Shown: one piece after another, positions 33,040 to 44,305 of the stretch
Numbering within the stretch: position 1 is the stretch's first letter
Layout of the letters: every line of letters begins with the position of its first letter
Source: Rutpela maculata
Taxonomy: Eukaryota > Arthropoda > Insecta > Coleoptera > Cerambycidae
DNA: 64,000 bases
Reading direction: 5' to 3'
Assembly: GCA_936432065.2 (NCBI GenBank)
Contig: OW386293.2
Location: 48,145,923-48,209,922 of the forward strand
Translations under genes and position numbers: made by a program
The notes under the pieces: generated by a model
Seen by the model: only the letters and a program-made list of their open reading frames with translations
Databases searched by the model: none
Told to the model about the DNA's origin: nothing

Positions 33040-34914
33040 TAGGGTGCCCCTTATTATTATATGACCAAAAAATTTTTCTCACATTTTGGGGAGTGCCGGG
33101 CATAATTTTATTCCAATGGATGTAGAGATAGGTCCTACCAAATTTTAGCTAGATCGAACACTGTTAACCCGTCGCGCTTGGCGTCTAACGTAATGGGAAT
33201 CTATGCGCAAGTGTATTCGCAATGCTTTTCTATCACAGAATCCACAGAACCTTTTAATTAGCTGTGATCTTGTAGTATATCGAAGGAATAAAAGGAACAT
33301 AAAAAATTATCAGTGAAAGCCGCCAAATGACATAACCCGAGTAGCTAGGAGTGACTGGAGAAAACGATTACAGAATTTTCTTAGTTGAAATTAAACAAGT
33401 AATTAATAAATGGCATCGATGATGTGTGCATTCATGTGACTACGTATTTATTAAAATAATTATTCCCACTTATATTCAGTAAGATTTAGACAAATAATAT
33501 AAAGTAAAGTAAAGTAATATAATTTAAAGAAATATGTGCCCCACTTACCCTCAATGCGCATTTGTTTATTGTCTTGCTAGTTTTGTCAGTACTAAAAGAG
33601 ACGCTCTTTTTTGTCAGATTTTTTATTTCTCCTAGATACTTTCGATTTACTTACTGCAGATATTCCAGATGCTACCGGTGCTGAAATGGCTTCGGCGATT
33701 TATGAAACGTTGGGAAATTGGGATTTAACAGAAAAGGTACAAGCATTAACTTTTGACACCATTCCTTCAAATAAGGGTAGAATTAAAGGCGCTTAAAAGC
33801 TGTTAGAACAAAAACTTGTTTTTTGGTTGCTGTCGCTATGTCGCCATGTTTTCGAACTTATTTTGGCAGCAGTTTTCGAAAAAAGCAAATTTACTATTTC
33901 AGAATCAGATATTCCATTATTTAAAAGGTTTAAAAATTATTGGTCTAGAATCAACGTTCAAAGTTTCGTTCCAGCTGTGGTAAACCCTGAAATCAAATAA
34001 ATTTTTAGCAATCATACTGAAACTATTCTAGAAAGTATAAATGATGCAATTTCTAAAAAGTTTCCACGAGAAGACTATCGTGAATTATTGAATTTCATAA
34101 TAATACTCGTAGAAGGCATTCCTCCCGGTGGAATGGAAGTGGAAAGTGAAGATGAAAATCATCTTAAGAAATTGCCAATGAGGAAAGAAGAATTTTTAAA
34201 GCTGCCTGATGAAGTTTCAATAAAATTACTTAGTAATAAGTCAATAAATTTATTTCACAGATTTAAAATAGACAATTTATACACTTGCATCCATCCGAAT
34301 GGAAAAATTCTAATGAGTATAAACAAGGACAGCTAGTCATTAGAGAATTACAATTAGTAAATAACTCTGCCGAACGGGGAATAAAATTACTTCAATATTT
34401 TAACGAAAAAGTTACAAAATCCGAGGATCAAAAACAATTTTTATTGCAGGTGGGTCATTTTTTCATTGATATTTTCAAACTCTCTACAAGATTCATTTTC
34501 TTAATATATTTGTCTCTTTGGTTTTCTTTTTAGACTGTCCAAGATTACCGCCGTAAATATCCTCAGGCAACCAAAGAAGTATTGCAGAAAACTTTCGAAA
34601 TATAGAACTTTAGATTATGGACTAGTTTTAAAACTTTGTAATCTCAAATCCAACAATAAATAAATGAATAAATTAACATATATTTATGATTTTCAAAAAG
34701 TAAACCAATTTTAAAAAACGATGTAGGGCTAAAAATAAAATAAAATCGATAAAAAATAAATTTTTGATTTTTGAAAACTTTAGGCCACGAGCGCGACGTG
34801 TTACTTAAATTTCATTAAGCTAAAAATTGGTGGGGATTGTTTTTAAACATAATGGAACAAAATTCCGCCCGGCACTCCTCAAAAATCAAAACTTCAAAAA
34901 TAAGGGGCACCCTA
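33040..34914 (+). mobile_element. TAGGGTG transposon B, 8-bp TSD, decayed
   Basis: Ends TAGGGTGCCCCTTATT and AATAAGGGGCACCCTA, flanked by GTCTACCT at 33032-33039 and 34915-34922. Length 1875 bp. It encodes a broken relative of the 749-codon transposase of element A. A shared subterminal inverted GGAGTGCCGGGC lies near 33095 and 34868. Confidence 0.9.
33611..34604 (+). pseudogene. Transposase remnant related to the 749-codon ORF
   Basis: ADIPDATGAEMASAIYETLG, VQALTFDTIPSNKGRIKGA, then after TAA LLEQKL and LSLCRHVFELILAAVF align with residues about 330-415 of the intact transposase. DIPLFKRFKNYWSR matches PLFKRFREFWPK; after a large deletion NNSAERGIKLLQYFNEKV and KSEDQKQFLLQ match its C terminus. 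The terminal coding (TVQDYRRKYP...) follows a 72-nt GT-AG interval (34450-34533), a likely intron absent from the intact copy. Several stops and deletions. Confidence 0.8.
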
Positions 34915-35042
34915 GTCTACCTGTGAAAAAAGAGAGTTTTGTTAATATTTCATTTAACGATGGTCAATAAATATATTTTATCGAATTGAAAATTAATTTC
35001 TTATTATACTTCTAACATATTTTCCTCTTTCGTTGTTTTCAG

Positions 35043-35673
35043 GAGTTAAGATGGTAGTTATAAAAATTTCAATATTCATATTGATAGCCAAGGCAATCCT
35101 GTTGGTGTCAACAGAATCAGATCCCGTGAACTACAGATTACCAACCATCTACCACCCGCTTGACTACAAAGTACACCTTTTCCTAGGTTCTGATCTATTT
35201 ACCGCAAACGGCACACAATTTGCAGGCGAAGTTGAAATCGATTTTACATTCAGCAACGTAACTGATTATATAGCCCTACATTCACACCACAATACTCTTA
35301 AATTGGATAAAATTACCTTCGAAGATGTTGAAATACCTAATAGCAATTATAGTGTCAACAATGTAACTAACATTTTAACAATTTATTTTGGGAAGCGAGT
35401 AACTGCTCACGTTATGTATAACCTTGCTATTCAATACACCGGAAATGTAAGTACTGGAGAATTGTTTGGTCTCTATAAAAGCAGTTACGTCAACAAAAAA
35501 GGCGAAACTAAGTATTTATTGATGACTGGACCTGGTGCTATACGAAGAGTTTTCCCTTGTTTTGATGAACCAACATTCAAGGCATACTTCAACGTTTCAG
35601 TAACTTTCCCCACAGGTTTAAATATACTCTTCAACACAGAAGCAAAAACTAGGATCTCCAATGAAGATGAACG
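35043..35673 (+). CDS. Aminopeptidase N (M1), first coding exon
   Basis: Encodes the start of a zinc aminopeptidase that trims N-terminal residues from peptides at the cell surface or in the gut lumen. Acceptor TTGTTTTCAG ends at 35042, and ATG at 35051 follows an 8-nt leader, so a 5' UTR exon lies upstream, unseen. Residues 1-22 (MVVIKISIFILIAKAILLVS) are a signal peptide. YRLPTIYHPLDYKVHL opens the N-terminal domain. Six N-glycosylation sequons are visible (NGT, NVT, NYS, NVT, NVS, NVS), and RRVFPCFDEPTFKAYF is the M1 signature block. The exon ends at donor ACG|GTAAGA with two bases of an Arg codon, which join perfectly to the next exon. Confidence 0.92.
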
Positions 35674-36032
35674 GTAAGAGAACATACTTTTATTAGATAG
35701 CAAAAATAAGCAGAAATATAGAGAAAAGTGAGAAATTAGTGCTTCTTTTGTTTTGTTTTCATCGTTTTCAAAATCTCAGCAAATCTCAAAGACTGGTTGA
35801 AAAACTGGAAAATAAAATTGTTTTATCAAGTTAGTGACACTGTCAAGTGGAAATAAAATTAGCCTAAATTAATTCAAAAATCTCTTTCGAAGTAGAACCA
35901 CATGAAACTACGATAGCTCAGAAAGGTCATGATATTCATATTGTTTCGTCTAACTCGGAAATCACAATTGTATCTCAGAATTTACAAACCCAGTTAACAA
36001 TTTCCAGGAGGAGGTTGTGAGTGAATCTTTAA

Positions 36033-36630
36033 ATATAAATATTAAATAGGATTATTATTTATGACAATTTTACAAGAGAACATAGAAAGAGCTTTACACG
36101 CTAATATACTAGTCAGGTAAGTAAAAAAGTGTGTAAGTTGTGCTAAATAATACTCTAATCATGAATACAAATCTTGAGATAAAGTTTTTACCCCAAAAGG
36201 ACCACAAGACATTAACCTCCCCCTCCCCCGTTTTCGAGGGCGGGGAATACGATGGTGACAATATTTTCCGACCTACCGTTCAACCACTAAATCGAAAAAA
36301 GCACCCCCGTTTCCGATTTTTCGACGCTAGATTTGTCGGATCGGGTTTTTCTTGGTCAATTTGAATAAAATAAGTAAATATTGACCACCGGTTACTTAAC
36401 CCACCTCCAGGGGTTGAAACTACCCCCACCCCCAAATACCAAAATGCCACGAAAATAACGAAAATCAGCTGAAAGCCGATATACCCCCGTTTTGGAGGGT
36501 GAGGAATACGATGGTGATAATGTTTCACGACCTACCCTTCACCCCTAAACCTGAAAACTTTTCCGATTTCCGGGGCTAGGCTTGCGAGAGCTTGTCGTAT
36601 CGGATTTTTTTTTTGGTCAATTCGAATAAA
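36033..36630 (+). repeat. 598-bp direct duplication, copy 1
   Basis: Appears identical to 37121-37718 (offset 1088; both predicted translations inside are the same). Bases immediately outside differ. The two copies flank a 490-bp LINE fragment. Confidence 0.9.
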
Positions 36631-36851
36631 GTATCGGTGATGGGGCTAATAGAATAGAATAGAATAGAATAGAAAGAGTTTATTTTACAAAATATACTAA
36701 AAATACAAGATAATAAAAATATACAGTAAAATAAACTAACAAACTTCATCTAAGTGCAAACCGCACTGTGCATGAAGGAAAAGTATACAATAGAACTTAC
36801 ATTTTTAAAATAATTACGAACATTTTAAATGAAACAATATAAAAGTATTAA

Positions 36852-36903
<52 letters not shown>

Positions 36904-37120
36904 TTCTAAAATATATTGTTTCAGTGTATGTTTAAATTTCCCAAAATTAGATACATTTTTCACTTCGACAGGTAACGAGTTTAATGCTCTAGGACTCAAG
37001 TAAGTGAGACATCTTTGTTCGCACGTTGTCCTTGTTTTAGGAACTATTAAATTATTTCCTAAGTCCTAGTCTCTATTGTCTTGGTATGAGTACCAGGAGA
37101 CCACTGGTGTAGAACACATT
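36631..37120 (-). mobile_element. LINE 3' fragment between identical duplications
   Basis: Matches the 3' end of the LINE at 27035-27720: tail GTATCGGTGATGGGGCTAAT plus (AATAG)n, then minus-strand coding ALNSLPVEVKNVSNFGKF and KHTLKQYILET. It has a (TA)n tract at 36856-36897 where the other copy has (CA)n, and lacks about 240 bp of 3' sequence next to it. 5' truncated at 37120. Confidence 0.85.
36856..36897. repeat. (TA)n microsatellite
   Basis: About 21 TA units inside the LINE fragment, followed by TGTGTG. Confidence 0.95.
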
Positions 37121-37718
37121 ATATAAATATTAAATAGGATTATTATTTATGACAATTTTACAAGAGAACATAGAAAGAGCTTTACACGCTAATATACTAG
37201 TCAGGTAAGTAAAAAAGTGTGTAAGTTGTGCTAAATAATACTCTAATCATGAATACAAATCTTGAGATAAAGTTTTTACCCCAAAAGGACCACAAGACAT
37301 TAACCTCCCCCTCCCCCGTTTTCGAGGGCGGGGAATACGATGGTGACAATATTTTCCGACCTACCGTTCAACCACTAAATCGAAAAAAGCACCCCCGTTT
37401 CCGATTTTTCGACGCTAGATTTGTCGGATCGGGTTTTTCTTGGTCAATTTGAATAAAATAAGTAAATATTGACCACCGGTTACTTAACCCACCTCCAGGG
37501 GTTGAAACTACCCCCACCCCCAAATACCAAAATGCCACGAAAATAACGAAAATCAGCTGAAAGCCGATATACCCCCGTTTTGGAGGGTGAGGAATACGAT
37601 GGTGATAATGTTTCACGACCTACCCTTCACCCCTAAACCTGAAAACTTTTCCGATTTCCGGGGCTAGGCTTGCGAGAGCTTGTCGTATCGGATTTTTTTT
37701 TTGGTCAATTCGAATAAA
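37121..37718 (+). repeat. 598-bp direct duplication, copy 2
   Basis: Second copy of 36033-36630. Downstream sequence continues naturally into the tandem foldback (GGTAAATATTGACCAC), whereas copy 1 runs into the LINE fragment. Confidence 0.9.
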
Positions 37719-38224
37719 ATAGGTAAATATTGACCACAGGTAACATAACTCACCCCCAGGGGTTGAAACTACCCTCACCTCCAATAACGAAGTGCCACGG
37801 AAACAACGAAAATCAGCTGAAAAGCCCCGTTTTCGAGGGCGAGGAATACGATGATGATAATATTTCCCGACCTATCTTTCACCCACTGCCCCCTAAACCT
37901 GAGAACTTTTCCGATTTCCCGGTGCTAGGCTTGCGAGATCTTGTCGAGTCGGTATTTTTTTGGTCAATTTGAATAAAATAGGTAAATATTGACCACAGGT
38001 GACCTAACCCACCCCGGGGGCTGAAACTACCCCCACCCCCCAACAACTAAATGCAACGAAAACAACGGAAATCAGCTGTAAAGCGGTATACTCCCGTTTT
38101 CGTGAGCGGAGAATACGATGGTGACAATATTTTCCGACATATCCTTCACTCACTACCAATAAACCTGAATCCGATTTTCCGGTGCTAGGCTGCAAGGGCT
38201 TGTCGGATCTCTTTTTTTTATCAA

Positions 38225-38420
38225 TTCGAAGAAGTGAGAAGTAAAAAAAATTGTTGAGGCCTTTGGTTCTTGTACACATACTAAATCACAATTTTATTTT
38301 TTTCACCCCCTTTAACAATGGTGTGGGGTGGTAGGGGGTGTCTAATACAATTTTTGGAGACATTAGCTTCTCTTATTTCTACTCAATATCTTAAACGGTT
38401 CCAGAGTTATCGTGTGCACA
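38225..38420 (-). mobile_element. Helentron/HINE-like fragment at foldback centre
   Basis: Contains GAGGCCTTTGGTTCTTGTACA, CACTAAATCACAATTTTA-type and CTTAAACGGTTCCAGAG blocks of the family. Both ends are missing; it lies exactly where the tandem units change direction. Confidence 0.6.
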
Positions 38421-39489
38421 AAAAAACAGGAGTAGTGGGTGAAGGATATGTCGGGAAATATTGTCACCATCGTGTTCTTCGCCCTCGAAAACAGGAGCAT
38501 ACCGCTTTCAAGCTGATTTTCGTTGTCTTCGTGGCATTTAGTTGTTGGGGGTAGTGTCAACCCCCTGGGGTGGGTTAGGTCACCTGTGGTCAATATTTAC
38601 CTATTTTATTCAAATTGACAAAAAAATCCGATCCGACAAGCCCTCGCAAGCCTAGCATTGGAAAATCGAAAAGGGGGGTAGTTTTCAGATTTAGGGCGAG
38701 GAAAACGATGGTGAAGAGTAGGTCGGGAAATATTATTACCATCGTATTCCTCGCCCTCGAAAACGGGGGTATACCACTTTTCAGCTGATTTTCGTTGTTT
38801 CCGTGGCACTTCGTTATTGGGGGTGGGGGTAGTTTCAACCCTTGGGGCTTAGGTCACCTGTGGTCAATATTTACCTATTTTAATCAAATTTACCAAAAAA
38901 AAAAAAAACCGATCCGACAAGCCCCCGCAAGCCTAGCATCGGAAAATCGAAAAAGGGGGTAGTTTTCAGGTTTAGGGGTAGTGGGTAAATAGTAGGTCGG
39001 AAAATATTATCACCATCGTGTTCCCCGCCCTCGGAAACGGGGGGGTTAATGTCTTGTGGTCCGGTCGCAGAACTTTTGGGGTTTTTGCCCTTTTCTGGTT
39101 AATCTCAAGGGACTAAATAACAAAAAAATGGTGTATCGGTAGACCCCAACAATTTTCGATCAATATACAAAATTCTTGAAACAATATTAAAAAGTCAAAT
39201 AATGAAAAATGACGGAATCCAGCTAAAATGATGGATTTGAATGATTTATTTTGTTGGATTTCTAATGACATAAACTAGTTTACCCATTGAAAATTAGCGC
39301 AATTTCGAAAATCCGTAAATTAAAAAAATTATTATTGTTATAGTTTTCGAGGTTGTTTATAAAGAATTTGTAAAAAAAATGAAACTTTTTAAAATTAATT
39401 TGAAGATGACAGAAGTTCCAAAAAGCGAAATAAATGAAAGAAACGTTAAAAAATACAAATACATCAATTTTTTATAGAAATATAATTTT

Positions 39490-39810
39490 TCTTCAAGCGT
39501 ATTAAAATGTTTAAATTATGTCACCAAAAACAGAAGTAGAAGTAGGACATTGTTTTATTAGTAACACAATGTTAGTACCGAACGTCACCGTAGTGGACAT
39601 TGTTTTACTAGTAACATAATATTAGTTCCGAAAGCGCCGCCGTAGTGGGTATTGTTTTACTAGTAACATAATGTTAATACCGAAAGCCACCGGTGGCGCG
39701 CTATCCACTAGCCACTTGTCATATTGTGTCAACATGTAACGACTGTAGTTTGAATATTTGTACATTTATGATAAATAAATGAATTTTTGCATTTTAATAC
39801 GCTTGAAGAA
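39490..39810. mobile_element. Short element with tandem 50-bp repeats
   Basis: Inverted ends TTCTTCAAGCGTATTAAAAT (39490) and ATTTTAATACGCTTGAAGAA (ending about 39810). Inside are three tandem units (39545, 39595, 39647) sharing ATTGTTTTACTAGTAACATA and ending in CACCG/CGCCG. Confidence 0.7.
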
Positions 39811-39817
39811 AAAATAG

Positions 39818-39925
39818 TATATATTACACGGAGTAGAACGCCTTTTTTTGTGTTTCGCCCAGTTTGCAAATCCTGGGCTCAACACATGAAAAGAGTGCGT
39901 TCTACTCCTAGTAATATAATATACT
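39818..39925. mobile_element. Small palindromic MITE
   Basis: GGAGTAGAACGC near 39834 is inverted as GCGTTCTACTCC near 39897, with AT-rich flanks that also pair (AGTATATATTAC / GTAATATAATATACT). It is nested directly beside the preceding element. Confidence 0.6.
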
Positions 39926-40271
39926 ATTATTAACAACGTATGCTAAATAATAATTATTATAAATTTTAATGACATAAATAATTATAAATTTTTATTACAA
40001 AGATAATTATGTAAACTAATTGTCTCCAACGTTTTCGTTTTCGATGTCATTCATTAATATCATTCATTGGTGGAGCATTTAAGCAGCTAACTCATAGTAA
40101 ACATGCTATAGAACAGTTTAAGCAACTTTTTTCTACATCCACAAGCAGAACCACACCCAGTTTTACATGAGCAAAAAATGATTTTCAATAAATTTTCAGA
40201 AGTCGGTGGTTGATTCATTGTAACTAGTACTAGAGAATTATCTTTTTAATTTTTGATGAAGATGCTCCTTT

Positions 40272-40890
40272 AAAAATTCGCCAAGAAAAGTTTCTTGCAA
40301 ACAGCAATAACAAAAGCAGATTCATCGAAACGTTAAGGAAGAAACTAGCTCATAACAATATTTTCTCGTGTCAGCAGAAGGTGATGCTGATGCATTAATC
40401 ACACAAACAGCAATTGATATTGAATCAGAAAATGAGGTTGTTGCTGAAGATATTGATGTGTTAGTTTTATTAACAGTTTTAACACCTTCTCATAGAGAAA
40501 TATATTTTCTCAAACCAGTAAAAGGCATGGTATCCGCAAAAATTTATTCTAATAAAAGCCTTGAACAAACATTACCAATGTGTAAGAAGCATACTTTGTC
40601 TTTACATGCATTAACTGGATGTGATACAAAAAGTGTTTTACAAAAATTTGCTAAATTATTTGAAAATCTTATAGATTTACAAGAAGCTGCTATTATCTTT
40701 ACTGATGAAAATGCTGACGTCACTAATATATTGCAATTTGCATTTTAGCATTATATGGTGCTCCTGAAAATCAAGAAAATATAAATAATTTTCGATACCA
40801 ATCGTTTCTTAAGGCTAAAAGTAAAAATACCTGTGTCAACTTTGCTTCTTTGATACTTAAACTCAATGCTACAAAGTCAAAATTTATGAG
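40272..40890 (+). pseudogene. PIN-like / GCDT-family protein remnant
   Basis: Remnant of a large family of uncharacterised arthropod proteins with acidic motifs resembling PIN/FEN nucleases. IRQEKFLANSNNKSRFIETL (frame 3, 40277-40340) precedes a frameshift near 40365. SAEGDADALITQTAIDI, AEDIDVLVLLTVLTP, REIYFLKP and LHALTGCDTKSVL follow (40368-40740). After a TAG, ALYGAPENQENINNFRYQSF is readable to about 40880. Family membership is by recognised motif order; nuclease activity is inference. Downstream at 40997 is GGTCGCTGAGTATGAATATG, the core motif of the CACTA-like foldbacks. Confidence 0.7.
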
Positions 40891-41117
40891 ATGAAAATAT
40901 TAAATTAATATTAAATATAATTAAATACTGAAAAATTAATAATTCTTCTAATGTTACAAATAAACTTACGAAAATCCATATACTTATGATTTTTAGGTCG
41001 CTGAGTATGAATATGAGGTCTAAATTTATTTAAAAAACTGGTAGATTAAAAATGATCACAAAAGAGTATTATAGTAATATGTCGAATTTTATTAAAAATA
41101 TAGATTGTTATAATAAT

Positions 41118-43084
41118 CCAGTCAATGAGTCCTCACATGGAATATGCGAGACTTTTTGACTTCAGTACTTCATTAGGAGTAGTTGGCAGTTAAAAGTCCC
41201 CGCCCCTGGAAGGTGAGCTTACGACGGGAGGAGGGGGGGAAGGTCCTATGTTTGGGTTTTTCGATTGTATCTCGGAAACGGTGGACTCTAGAAAAAATAT
41301 GTTCTAAATAAAAATGAAAGCTAATTAAATTTCCTATAAAATTGTTTCCATACATATTTGTCGAATTTCCAACGGTTTTCGAGATATACGTTGTTGAAAA
41401 TCGATACTTTTCGAAAAAATCATTTTTACCTAACTCTTTTTGTCAAACATTTGCTTCTAGTGCCTCCCACGATCGTTTCTCAGAAAAAATGTCAGAAATG
41501 AAGTTGTAGAGCATTAAATTTCCTTCAATTTGATATACACTTAAAAAATAATTTTTTTGAAAATGATCGATTTTCAATAACGTATATCTCGAAAACCGTT
41601 GGAAAGGACCCCGGTGGATGGGTTTTGTGGCTCCGGTCAAATTTCGTGAAACTCTGAGAAATACTAGTTCTCAGTGAGTAGAAAAAAAGCCTAAATGGGT
41701 GCGAAGCTCCAAACCCCATTGGTTCCGAGATGAGACCAGCTGAAGCTCTAGAAACCACCCCTACCAAATCAAAAGCGGGCTAATCCACCTAACCCTGGGA
41801 ACAGTGAGTTTAGTTGCTTATTTTTCTTGAAATTATTGAATTCCATACCACAAGTGGCATAACCCACCTAATCACCAACCCTCTAACCTACCTAATCCCT
41901 AGAAATCACCCCTTCTAAACCACAAGAAGGCTAACCTACCTGACCCTGGGAACAGCGAATTTCATCGCTTACTTTTCTTGAGATAATTGAATTCCACACC
42001 ACTATAAGGCTAAACCACCTAACCACCCACCCCCTACACCTACCTAATCCCTAGAAACCACCCCTACTAAACCACGAGTAGGCCAACCCTCCTGACCCTG
42101 GGAACAGCGAGTTTAATCGCTTATTTTTCTTGAAAAAATTAAATTCCACACCACAAGTGGGCTAAACCACCTAACCGCCAGCCCACTACCCCTACCAAAC
42201 CACAACTAGGCTAATCCATATGACTCTCGGAATAGTACAAAAGTTTGAATGGGCGACAAGCTCAATAATATACTGGTTTTGAGCTAGAGCTGCTTGAACG
42301 CTGCGACCAGCTATTCTGTTCGCTAAAAATCGCGTATATTCAAATACCGTTTTCATGGTTCAAAATCCGCCTATACTCGTACCAAGAATTTTCGTAGGTG
42401 GTTAGGTGTGTTAGCCAGCTTGTGATGTGGAAATTATTTCAAGAAAAATAAGCGATGAAACTCGCTGTTCCCAGGGTCAGATGGGTCAGCCTTCTTGTGG
42501 TTTGGTAGGGGTGGTTTTTAGGGATTAGGTGGGTTAGGGGGTTGGTGGTTGGGTGGGTTATGCCGCTTGTGGTATGAAATTCAATAATTTCAAAAAAAAA
42601 TAAGCGACTAAACTCACTGTTCTCAGGGTTAGGTGGGTTAGCCCGCTTGTGGTTTAGTAGGGGCGGTTTCTAGAACTTCAGCTGGTCTTATCATGGAACC
42701 AATGGGGTTTGGAGTTCGCGCTCATTTAGACTTTTTTTCTACTCACTGAGGAATACTGTTTCCCAGAGTTTCACGAAATTTGACCGGTGCCGCAAAACCC
42801 ATGTATTGTGTGCGGGGTCCTTTGACAAATATGTATGGAAATAATTTTATAGGAAATTTAATTAGCTTTCATTCTTATTTAGAACATATTTTTCTAGAGT
42901 CCACCGTTTCCGATATATAATCGAAAAATCAAAAAATGGTATCTTTCCCCCTCCCTCCCGCCGTAAGCTCACCTCCCGGTGGCGCGGACTTTTAGTATGT
43001 TTACCTACCAACTACTCCTAACAAAGTTCTGAAGTCAAAAAGTCTCGCATATTCCATGCATTCTACAATATATTCATTGACTGG
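41118..43084. mobile_element. Foldback element with ~145-bp tandem units
   Basis: Ends CCAGTCAATG (41118) and CATTGACTGG (ending 43084). Outer arms include GACTTTTTGACTTCAG and TAAGCTCACCTCCC type blocks; inner arms contain tandem units of CACCCCTACYAAACCAC, CTGACCCTGGGAACAGCGA and TTATTTTTCTTGAAA (41750-42240) with inverted counterparts 42400-42680. No ORF. Target duplication not clear. Confidence 0.8.
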
Positions 43085-44305
43085 AACTATAAATAAATCA
43101 AATTAATACAATTAAGCAAACTAATTAAATAACATTTTTACTCTGCACTCTAAATATGCTAAAGTGCAATGCAACCCGCTTTTCTGCATATTTTTCGAAA
43201 AATAGACGGCTATTGCTCATTTTTCTACCTACTATAGACATTTTAAAATGCGCCTACAAACTGAAAAGTTTCAGTATTATGTCATATCTCTGGAACAGTT
43301 TGTCGTAGGAAAAAAAAAAGAACCCAAACTCTTCTATAAGATTCATGGCATTCTTATATCATGTTTCGTTTACCTAATCTTATTTGTTGTGTACGGCTCA
43401 GAAGTTAAAACGAAAACCCTTATTGAAGTGTGACTTTTATTTCTGGTCTACATAGCAGATTATATCCGAAAATCGACCACTCTGGGCAACTGAATACTTT
43501 TATTGCTAGACACTAGTATTTTAAACGGGTAGAGAAATTTTAAAATTTCTTGTTACTTTTTATTAACACAAACATTTTTTAATTTCAATAAAAAGAGTAT
43601 AATAATAAGCTCTTATGTTTCTCATATGAAAAAAAAAAAATGGGTTGATAACCGAATTAATTACCGAGATACAAAGTGATAATGACAAAAGCACATTTGC
43701 GAGAAATTCATTATTTTGTTTAAAAATTGACCATTTCATGTAGAGAATAAGACTATGTGGGTTTGGTTTGGTTTTACTCCGAAAATTTTTATTTCAAGAA
43801 GTTAGGTACTGTTTACTCCCCTCATTGTATATTTTTAATACTTTGTTTATATCATGAGAAGAAAGTGAGGTAAGAAACATTTTCCGAATTTGTCATTGCA
43901 TATCATTGCACAAAATGATTTTCTAATTCAAATTGGCCAAAGCATGATAAACTATTGAAAAAAGCCCCCGTGAAAATGGAATAGTGTCCTAATATTGTAT
44001 TTTATAGCGGGGATCACTTCCTAAAAGTTTAATTCCTGTGTGGCTGGGTTGAAATGGCTACTTTACCCCCAAACTGTCTTAACTGTCTTATTTACTTTCT
44101 CTATTTTTTATTCATCAATTGGGTTAAAATTTTGTACACATATTTTACACCATTATCACACTTAAAAAATCAGGAGCTCTCTGCGACTGTTTCAACACAT
44201 CAGAAACTAAAAAAAACCGCTGCCCAATGAATCACTACTTCCACATCCAGATTTTCCACTCGAGTCTCACAATGAGAAAAATTTGTTTATGTAACTTTAA
44301 TAATA

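Larger units (their letters stand above)
36165..39105. mobile_element. Foldback element with ~300-bp tandem units
   Basis: The left half has direct units carrying GTTTTCGAGGGCGRGGAATA, TTGGTCAATTTGAATAAAAT and GGGGTTGAAACTACCCCCAC (starts near 36225, 36495, 37315, 37580, 37815, 38095). From 38420 to 39060 the same units run inverted. CCACAAGACATTAACC at 36210 inverts to GGTTAATGTCTTGTGG at 39045. A partial Helentron-like copy (38225-38420) lies at the centre. Confidence 0.75.

Noticed and set aside
35693..36020. An additional APN exon right after exon 1
   Set aside because: No ORF with splice signals; exon 1 joins exon 2 in phase and the conserved sequence is continuous.
36140..38838. Paired ORFs of 74-91 codons on both strands
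   Set aside because: They are repeated in every tandem unit, in both orientations, of a foldback element; no start context or motif.
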